Shown here one piece after another: positions 55,566 through 64,000 of a stretch of DNA of 64,000 nucleotides. Source of the DNA: Przewalskia tangutica (lineage: Eukaryota > Streptophyta > Magnoliopsida > Solanales > Solanaceae). The stretch lies in contig CM056734.1 in NCBI GenBank assembly GCA_029844215.1, positions 18,300,501 through 18,364,500 on the forward strand, read 5' to 3'. A program made the translations under genes and the position numbers. The notes beneath the pieces are model-generated. The model made no database searches, had not been told where the DNA came from, and worked only from the letters and a program-made list of their open reading frames with translations. Numbering within the stretch: position 1 is the stretch's first letter; each line of letters opens with the position of its first letter.

Positions 55566-58220
55566 AAGCAAGTCTAGCCATGTTTATTGAGAATCTCCAT
55601 TTTCTTATTTCCACAAAAATCAAAATATATTTCACCAATTTGCCAAAAGTAAAAAAATTCGGACAAATGGAAGTAAGAACCCACATAAATGGGACGTGCT
55701 TTCTTAGCTTGTCTATGAATTTCATAAGTTTCTTATTCAGAAACTTCTCAACAATCTTTCCGTTTGATAGAAAAGGAAATTCAGATCAAGGAATGTTTAA
55801 GAAGCCAAAACAAAACAAAATTGACGGAGAAGTTAAAAAATAACATTCTCGGTACAATTGGACATAGTAACACAAGATCAGGACACTCGTTCCGGCCACA
55901 AAATAAAAGCATCTTCCGTTTTGAACTTTTTCTCCTATCATTTGCCGAAATCTATAGGAAAGGGGTCAAACAATCATAGGAAACCGACAAACTGAATTAC
56001 CGATCTTTTGAAAACCTAAATTCCAATGGTGCGAAAAGCAATTTTCAGCATCATTCAAGTTTCTCTCAGCACATAAATAGTACAAACTGAATATGCTATG
56101 AAACCACAGATGCATCTCTTCATGCTCATTTCACGCTCGAAGTGCCATTTGTACAAATAAAGTTGATTTATACATATTTCTCCTGAGATCCATTTTAAAG
56201 AACAAAAAAAAGCCACAAGTGTATGAATTCTAAGCATAAATTATTTTCTCAGAAACAAAATTAAAATTCGACAGCTCGAAAAGTCATGCTGAATCTTCAT
56301 TCTTAAACCATTCTAAACTGATAAGAAATAGATATAGTTACCAATTTATGAGACTGAAAATCTACTTTACAGAATTTACAGAATTCAAGATCAGACACTT
56401 CAAAATTGGCACTTTTTTCTTCTTTGTAAAAACATTCACCACAAAATCTAGAACTGAATCTCACAACCTTCAAAAAAAAAATCAGAAGTGTGCATCACTC
56501 TCAAAATAGACTTTAAAAATGTATTGATTATAGGTAGATTCTATATATAGATTCTAAAAGGAAAAAGGAAGGGTTATATATATATATATATAACATGAAC
56601 ACAGATATACATATAGACACACAAAAAAAAACAGACAAATACATATATACAACATGTATATACATAAACCAATGCAGAAATCATCTTCCTCATCAAAAAG
56701 AATGCAAAAAATGCAGAAGCATTTGATTAAATTAAAGTATAGCTATAAATGGAAGCAATAATTTAAGAATCTGGTGTAAAGTTTTAACGACTGGTATATG
56801 ATTTAGCTATGTTTTGTTTCTGCTGAACAGAGAATTGTTGCTCAATGCTGTTACACCAGATATTTAAGGTCTTAGACTGCAATTCCGCAGAAAACATGAA
56901 CTCTGAATTCTGTTTCCTGATTAACCTTAAGCTATATGGAACATTGTATCAGAGTGAAAACCAGTGTTTTTTACACTCAGATACTGTTCAAAAACAAGAA
57001 CTTGGATTCAAAACTATCACTTGTTGTCTTTATCTGATCCTTTACAGTCTGTGATCACTAAACTGACAAGAGAGTTGGCTGGTAAATGCCCTTTTCTGGA
57101 AAAAGGAAAAAAATAGGAAAAAGACTTAATTTTCCTGAATTTAAAGTAATATTTTCAGGTTTGTCCTGGCGCTATTTGTTTGATCCTTTTACAGTCTATC
57201 AGATCACTAAACCGACAAGAGAGTTGGCTGGTGAAAAAAGCTTTGTTTTCTTGAATTTAAAGTAATAATTTCAGGTTTAGCCTGGCCCTATTTATAGTTG
57301 GGGGGGGGGGGGGGGTTAGTAGATGTGAAACCCTTACCATTGTTAAAGTAACCAACTTTTTGTAATTTGGAGAATAAGATTTAATAAATTAGTTTTTTTT
57401 GGGTTATTAGAATTTTTTGTAATTTTCCTTGCTAAATTTTTTTCCTTATATTTTCTTCTGTCTTTTAAATCACATCCTAAGAAAAGTTTTGAACTTCTGA
57501 CTATATTTATACTTCCTTGAATAGATAGGATTCATATTAGATTTTATCTTAATATCTAAAATCAATTTCAGATTTAGTAAACTTAGTGACATTCTATTTT
57601 CATTTTCTTTTCTTATGTTGACCGAGAAATTCATCTGGAGCAGACCCGTTTGGGCCAACCGTAGCCTTCGAAACTCGGGGATAATGGGCCTGACCCTCTA
57701 CCCTTCTTCACTTAAATACCAGAGTTAGTTTCTTGGCGCGGGCTCAAACATGTTACCTAAGACACGAGTCCCTCATCCTTTGCACATTTGAACTAACCCC
57801 TGGGGGCGTAAACTTAGTAACTTTCTTACAAAAAGATAAAAACTAAATATGTAAAAAAATTAGTGTTGAAGATATTTCCTTTTGGTTTTTGGTGAAGGTG
57901 CAAATACTAATTTTCAGATCACCACATACCTTCCTTTTCTTTTTGGAATCAAAATGAAAATACTATTTATGACGTTTTTTCTTTTTCCTCCTTTTTCAAG
58001 AATGAAATCCTTAGTTTTCATTGTATCAGAGTGAACACTGTAGTAATAGTAATTTATGCTTAGAGAACCTTTTCACTCAGCTACTGTCCAAAAAACAGAA
58101 AAGGATTCAAACTATCAGTTTCTCTTTTACAGATAAAGACAAACTATTGTATCTTTTTGCAAAACCTCCTACACTGCTGAAATTTAAAGCTATTATCTCG
58201 TTACATTCACTGACATATGA
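55566..58220. repeat. duplicated module X, copy 2
   Basis: Colinear with 41340-47580 and with 61440 to the window end, but more diverged than those two are from each other. Contains a (TA)n tract near 56577-56590, a SINE-like element (57600-57810) and a G-run at 57300-57314. Anchors: ctccattttcttatttccac, gaagccaaaacaaaac, gcatctcttcatgctcattt, gaagtgtgcatcactctc and aatctggtgtaaagttttaa. Confidence 0.8.
57600..57810 (-). repeat. tRNA-derived SINE-like element, minus orientation
   Basis: Same family as 46380-46590: gaccgagaaattcatctgg, ccgtagccttcgaaactcgg and cttggcgcgggctcaaac on the plus strand. Confidence 0.55.
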
Positions 58221-58229
58221 CAGAAGCAA

Positions 58230-58900
58230 ACAATACTTGTAAGGAAGAGAAGGAACAAATGCATTCTCCATTTCTTCAAACAATTTGCAGCAAGGGGTGT
58301 TGTTTTCTTTGAAGTACTCTAAATAGAGAACCATGTTCTAGGCATATTTATTAAATACAGCAATAGCTCCTCCATTGTCCATTTTAGAGAAGAAAACCCA
58401 TTTTGACAGGGTTTCTGCTGGATGAAGATGGAAGTTTCCACTAGTTGCTAAGCCAATGTAATGCAAAAAGTGAACTTTTTGTGACTAATATGCAAAGAAT
58501 TCATATAGAAGGTACTCAAGTCAGATATGGAAACAATGTACAGATATTAATTATTTCATTAAGAGGGAATGCTCTATTGATACTAGCTCCACCTGTTATA
58601 GGCAGTTGAGATTCAACTTTGTTTAAACATACGGTGCATTAGATCTTTCTTTTATTTTGATAAAGTAAAGTTTCATACTATGCATGGTTCTTCATCCTTT
58701 ATAATCGTGATAAGTAGTGGGACATAATCCCTCCCTTTTCCATTTTCTTCCCCTTCCCCTTCCCCTTCATTCAAATGGATTAACCCTAAAGAAAAGAGTT
58801 ATCAAAAGAGGAAAAAATCAAGGAGGATTTCAAGAATTTAATCTACCCCACTATGAGATCAAATTGACTAATATTCAATTACTTAACTGAAGTAACCATG
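58230..58900. repeat. segmental duplication module S2, copy C
   Basis: Colinear with 48270-49080 and lacks the SINE found there. Flows into module S1 copy C at about 58917. Confidence 0.85.
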
Positions 58901-59710
58901 ATTCAATTACTAGGCTACACTCTTCGGTGCTCACTAGGTTTCCGTGATAAGCCTTGGTGGATCCATCATCCAAGTATAGCACGAGGACAATAATCAAAAC
59001 ACTATAGGGCGGAAAGAGAACTAATTAAAGTAACATACACAATTGTTATGCAGGTAGAAAGGTCAGTTTATAATAATACTGAAAACCAGAACTCCATAAG
59101 CATTCGCAAAAACTACACAGTTTCATACAGACTAGACAACGACTAAAGGATTCAAGACATTGCAGTTAAGCCAGTATTCAAGGACAGTACCAATAAGGTG
59201 CATTCACATTTGAGAGGACCTGTAGCATTAGTAACTAATAGCTTCCTTTGTGCCACTAAGCATCCGGATCAGCAGCGAACATGACCTTTACCTGCAGCAA
59301 GATCAAACAGAAAAATTATTACAAAAAATTAATAATTGAACCAAATGAATGAGAAACCAGATTCCCTAATCCTCAAACAGAACCATAGAAACTACAGCAA
59401 ACAAGTATTAAATAGAATAATTAGCTGCTTAGCCTAGCAAGTAAAACATCATCAAGAAACTACAACCATTAACAGAACTGCGGGGTAAGAAAAACAATTT
59501 AGAGACTATTTTTTTGAGATTTGCAATTTAGAGACTACATATTTAACTTAGCAATCATAGGTCATCAAAGAACTAAGGTGCCAACATCATACCAGACAAA
59601 TCAAGACATGCCAAAAATGGGTGAAATAACATGAGTACAACCGGATTAATGAATACGAATAGCTCATTAATTATGAGTGTAAACCAAAAAAAGATAAGAG
59701 GGAAGGGATA

Positions 59711-60220
59711 GAGGAGGTGTGAGGATTCGCCAGTCAGGAAGTGTGAAAGATTGGCGGTAGCAGGAGTTAGGAGAGGTAGAGGTAGGCCAAAGAAGAATTG
59801 GGGAGGTGATTAGAAAGGACATGGCACAACTCCAACTGACTGAGGACATGACCTTAGATAGGAAGATTTGGAGGTCAAGAATTAGGGTAGAAGGTTAGTA
59901 GGTAGTTGAGTTTATGTCGCAGTGTGTGTGAGAGGTAGGGGCTTAGCCTCTTATTCTCCTTTTCTTAGTCGTAATGTTTAGATATCGCGTAGATCATCGT
60001 GTAGTACTATGTGTTGCTCCATTTGCTTTATATCTCGGATGTTTTGTTGTCTTATTTTCCTTGCAATCCTACATCTATTGCTTCCTTTTGAGCTGAGGGT
60101 CTATCGGAAACAACCTCTCTACCCCCATAAAGGTCCATAAAGGTCGAGGTAAGGTCAGCGTACATCCTACCCTCCCCAGACCCCACTTTGTGGGATTACA
60201 CCGGGTTTGTTGTTGTTGTT
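59711..60220 (+). mobile_element. SolRTE-type LINE 3' fragment with target duplication
   Basis: 5'-truncated: begins in the coding end (gaggtgtgaggattcgccag, with RGRGRPKKNWG-like codons near 59776), then the RTE 3' UTR, and ends (TTG)n. ggata flanks it at 59706-59710 and 60221-60225. Copies A (near 19383) and B (near 49973) show the uninterrupted site. Confidence 0.88.
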
Positions 60221-60523
60221 GGATAGATAGGGCAAGTGTGGATAGAGGTTGTTACAATGATAAGTTACGCGTCAAAGTCACCATGAACTAGCTAGACTAT
60301 AAACAAGCCATATCAGATTTTCACATGCATTTTCTATATCAAATAATAAAACGCTGTACATGAATTTACAGAGCAATGAGAGCAAGCATGACACATGATA
60401 CACATCAGAAAATTAACACCAACCAGACAAGTTTGCAAGGATTAGAATCATGTTCGAGCTCCAAATGTGATGTTTACTTAGATATTTGGCGACCTAAACT
60501 ACATTCACGTTTATGTTGCTCAC

Positions 60524-60912
60524 CTAAGTTGCTCGGACTCGGGTATCCGATACGGGAACGGATCCAAGTGTCGGATACGGCAAAATCTAAATTTTAATAT
60601 TTGGAGGTGCGGATCTAGGTATGGATATGGGTGCGGGGATTCGGCTAAGGAAATTCAAAATTAAAGAAAAATAGAGCTATAAAGCTATTATAAATTTTGA
60701 GAGATATTCTATGAAAAACTTAAATCCGTTTTATCTTTACTTTTGAGAAAAATCAAAATCTTCTATCCCCCCCCCCCCCCACAAATTTGTAGATAGACTC
60801 CGGTCAAGTATCCGAAGTTGGTTGACCGTATCGCGGACGTATCCTGCTCCCGTATCGAGACTCCGTATCGAGACGGGAACAACACCAAGAACGGACAGTC
60901 CATGCAACTTAG
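60524..60912. mobile_element. hAT-like MITE
   Basis: A 389-bp element with inverted ends ctaagttgctcggactc and (reverse complement) ctaagttgcatggactg. The 8-bp target duplication is ttgctcac at 60516-60523 and ctgctcac at 60913-60920. The empty site is in copies A and B (tatgctgctcac). The interior has repeated gtatccgatacggg/cgtatcgagacggg words and a C-run at 60767-60780. No transposase. Confidence 0.85.
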
Positions 60913-63900
60913 CTGCTCACGCATGATTTTTGGCATTTATAACGCAACATACTTTTCCTAAAGTAGCATTTCTAAGAATGAGGGCGTCCGAGCCAATATT
61001 CACCAGGTACCTCCTAAATTAACATTTATACTCTACGATTTAGTTATCTATAGGCATACGTTGAACATAATAAATATTACAAATAATTCAGTTGACAAAC
61101 CACCTAAAGTAGTGTGTTTATTGGGATCTCATTTATCCAAATCTATTCATAAAAGAGACGCATCTATCGGACTACGTACTCCTTGATATTCTTCAACTGT
61201 CCGGGAAAAACACTTTGTAGATCAACTTCACAAAACCCTCCTATATCATGAATTAATGCACTATCTGGTTTCCACAAACGCCAGAAAAGCAAAAAGGTAT
61301 TGATATAGGCGAGGAAAACTTACAATAATGTCTATCAAACCGTTCGATCTATTGACTTAACTGCATTAGACCTTTTTAAATCCATAACCATGATACCGTT
61401 ATAAATTGAGATAATTGTGTATCACCTTCTAAATCTAACCATGTTTACTGAGAATCTCCATTTTCTTATTTCCACAGAAATCAAATATATTTCACCAATT
61501 TGCCAAATGTAAAGGAATCAGGACAAACGGAAGTAAGAACCCACAGAAATGGGACGTGATTTCTTAGCTTGTTTATGAATTTCATAAGTTTCTTATTCAG
61601 AAACTTCTCAACAATCTTTCCGTTTGATAGAAAAGGAAATTCAGATCAAGGAATGTTTAAGAAGCCAAAAACAAAACAAAACTGATGGAGAAGTTGAAAA
61701 ATAACATTCTCGGTGCAATTGGACATAGTAACACAATATCAGGACACTCGTTCCAGCCACAAAATAAATGCATCTTCCGTTTTGAACTTTCTCTCCCATC
61801 ATGTGCCGAAATCTATAGGAAAGGGGTCAAACAATCATAAGAAACCGACAAACTGAATTACCGATCTTTTGAAAACCAAATTTCCAATGGTGCGAAAAGC
61901 AATTTTCAGCATCATTCAAGTTTCTCTCAGCACATAAATAGTACAAACTGAATATGCTATGAAACCACAGATGCATCTCTTCATGCTCATTTCACGCTCG
62001 AAGTGCCATTTGTACAAATAAAGTTGATTTATAAAGATTTCTCCTGAGATCCATTTTAAAGAACAACAAATAGCCTCAAGACAATCTAGTTAGGGTTGGT
62101 TGTATGAATTCTCAGTATTAATTATTTTCTCAGAAACAAAAGTAAAATTCGACAGCTCGAAAAGTCATCCTAAATCTTCATTCTTAAACCATTCTAAACT
62201 GATAAGTAATAGATACCAATTAATGAGACTGAAATCAACTTCCTTTTACAGAAGTTACAGAATTCCAGATCAGACACTTCAAAAATGGCACTTTTTTCTT
62301 CTTTGTAAAAACATTCACCACAAAATCAAGAACTGAATCTCACAATCAAACCTTCAAAAAAAACAGAAGTGTGCATCACTCTCAAAATAGACTTTAAAAA
62401 TGTATTGATTATAGGTATAATATGAACACAGATATACATATACACACACAAAAAAAACACAAATACATATATACAACATGTATATACATAAACCAATGCA
62501 GAAATCATCTTCCTCGTCAAAAAAACTGCAGAAAACAGTTTCAGCAATCCGAATGCAGCCATGCATGAAAACAACGCAGAAGCTTTTGATTAAATGAAGT
62601 ATGCCTATAAATGGAAGCAATGGTGATCGCATAGAGTGAGTCGCTGTTGAATTTCCACCCAAAAAAAACGTTTTTCCGCTTCTACCTATACAGAGTGTTG
62701 ATGATTCAGAATTTTGATAAACCCTAGAGGAATCTGCTATTTCGGCTGGTAAAATCTATTTTTTCGAATAAAGAGAGAAAAATAGGAAAAAGGCTTTGCT
62801 TTCCTGAATTTAAAGTAATAATTTCAGGTTTGGCCTGGTCCTATTTATTTTGTTCTTTTATAGTTGGGGGGAGGGGGGTTAGTAGAGGTTAAACCCTTAC
62901 AAAAAATTATCCAACATTTTGTAATTTGGAGAATAATTTTTTAAAAAAATTTTGGGCTATAAACATTGATTGTAATTTTCCTTGCTAAATTTTTTCCCTT
63001 ATATTTTTCTGTCTTTTAAATCAAATCCTGATAGCAGTTTTGAATTAGGACTGATTAAATTATTTTTTAATCGAGTAAAATAATTTTCATTCATAATCAT
63101 GGCCAAAAAACGGACATATACATGTACTGATTATAATTATACTTCCTTGAATAGATAGCATGAAATCATGTAAGATATCATCTTAATATCTGAAATCTAA
63201 TTCAGATTTAGTAAACTTGGTAACTTTCTTAATAAAAGAAAGCAAGTAAATATGGAAAAACATTATTGTTCAAGATATTTCTTTTTGTTTTTTTGGTGAA
63301 GGTGCAAAACTGCAAATACTAATATTCAGATCACCATCAGCTAACTTCCTTTTCTTTTTGGAATATCAAATTGAAAATACTATTTATTCAGTTTTCTTTT
63401 TCCTCCTTTTCAAGAATGAAGTCCTTAGTTTTCATTTCCCTAAACTTTTTCAACTGTCATTGTGATGATGAAGTTAGCCCTGAGTTGATGATTAAGAATC
63501 TGGTGTAAAGTTTTAATGACTGATATATGATTTAGCTATGTTTTGCTTCTGCTGAACAGATAGTTGTATTGATTAATGCTATTGCACCAGATATTTAAGG
63601 TCTTAGACTGCAATTCTGCAGGAAACATGAACACTGATTTCTGTTTTCTGATTAACCTAAGCTGGATGGAACATTGTATCAGAGTGAAACTGAAAACCAG
63701 TGTTTTTTTACACTCAGTACTGTCAAAAAACAGAACTTGGATCCAAAATTATCATTTGTTGTCTTTATCTGATCCTTTACAGTCTATGTGATCACTAAAC
63801 CGACAAAATATTGTCTTTTGCAAAACCTCCTACACTGCTGAAAGTTAAAGCTTTTATCTCTTTACATTCACTGAAAGTTAAACCTATTATCTTATTCGTT

Positions 63901-64000
63901 GTTTTCTATTACTACTTGCTATCTCTTCTGCTCCAGTTAATGCGTATGCTGGGTTTATGCTTTACTGGAGTCGAGGGCCTATCAGAAACCTCTCTACATG
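60852..64000. repeat. recent direct duplication, copy 2 (truncated by window end)
   Basis: Pairs with 41913-45060. It lacks the 50-bp block of copy 1 (junction at 61620) and about 130 bp near 62415. It runs to the last base of the window within the TS/RTE tail (gtcgagggcctatcagaaac), so the duplication continues beyond. Confidence 0.88.

Larger units (their letters stand above)
58917..61240. repeat. segmental duplication module S1, copy C (with two insertions)
   Basis: Colinear with 49103-51028 apart from a SolRTE fragment (59711-60220) and a hAT MITE (60524-60912). It then joins module X at about 61241 (atatcatgaattaatgcac), the junction also present near 42300. Confidence 0.85.

Overview
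The window is nuclear DNA of a flowering plant, most likely a member of the Solanaceae. The evidence is spliced genes with GT-AG introns, plant-only genes (a Pol IV/V subunit, plant NF-YC, a DnaJ-DUF3444 protein, a DUF579 wall enzyme), and a repeat load I associate with Solanaceae: SolRTE/TS 3' ends finishing in (GTT)n, tRNA-derived SINEs starting GGCAGCCCGGTGCACTAAGC, and Gypsy LTRs ending GTGACA. The species cannot be fixed by reading alone.

Layout. 0.4-1.2 kb (+): a frameshifted DUF579 (glucuronoxylan methyltransferase/IRX15-like) pseudogene. 2.6-12.2 kb (-), with a probable 5' UTR exon near 14.2 kb: NRPD2/NRPE2, the second-largest subunit shared by RNA polymerases IV and V. Its seven coding exons join to exactly 1,220 codons, and its introns hold MITEs, SINEs, a SolRTE fragment and a large foldback. 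14.3-18.5 kb: gene-poor DNA with at least three MITEs. 18.5-22.3 kb: first copy of a low-copy segment, carrying an L1-type LINE 3' end with a near-complete U6 snRNA sequence embedded in it. 22.5-24.5 kb (+): a broken, intronless 3' part of DNA topoisomerase II. 24.9-28.1 kb: a solo Gypsy LTR with a 5-bp target duplication.

28.1-64.0 kb is a nested tandem segmental duplication. One unit has an NF-YC gene (28.8-29.3 kb), a degenerate Ty1/copia element with a solo Gypsy LTR nested in it (31.1-38 kb) and a DnaJ-DUF3444 gene with two frameshifts (39.0-40.8 kb). The second unit has an intact NF-YC paralogue (52.9-53.5 kb) and a deleted DnaJ copy (54.6-55.4 kb). The non-coding flanks recur at 41-48, 48-51, 55-58, 58-60.5 and 61-64 kb. 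The block at 41.9-45.1 kb is almost identical to 60.9-64.0 kb, so the array probably continues beyond the window. Empty sites in sister copies show that several SINE, LINE and MITE insertions came after particular duplications.

Organelle-derived DNA appears twice: an uninterrupted psbJ reading frame at 29.7 kb and a decayed plastid 23S rRNA fragment at 51.3-51.8 kb.

Genes likely to be functional are NRPD2 and the two NF-YC genes. The copy-1 DnaJ is doubtful; the rest are pseudogenes or mobile DNA. I saw no clearly new multi-gene system. The most unusual structures are the U6 insertion in the LINE, the SINE-capturing foldback inside an RdDM polymerase gene, and the layered duplication array.
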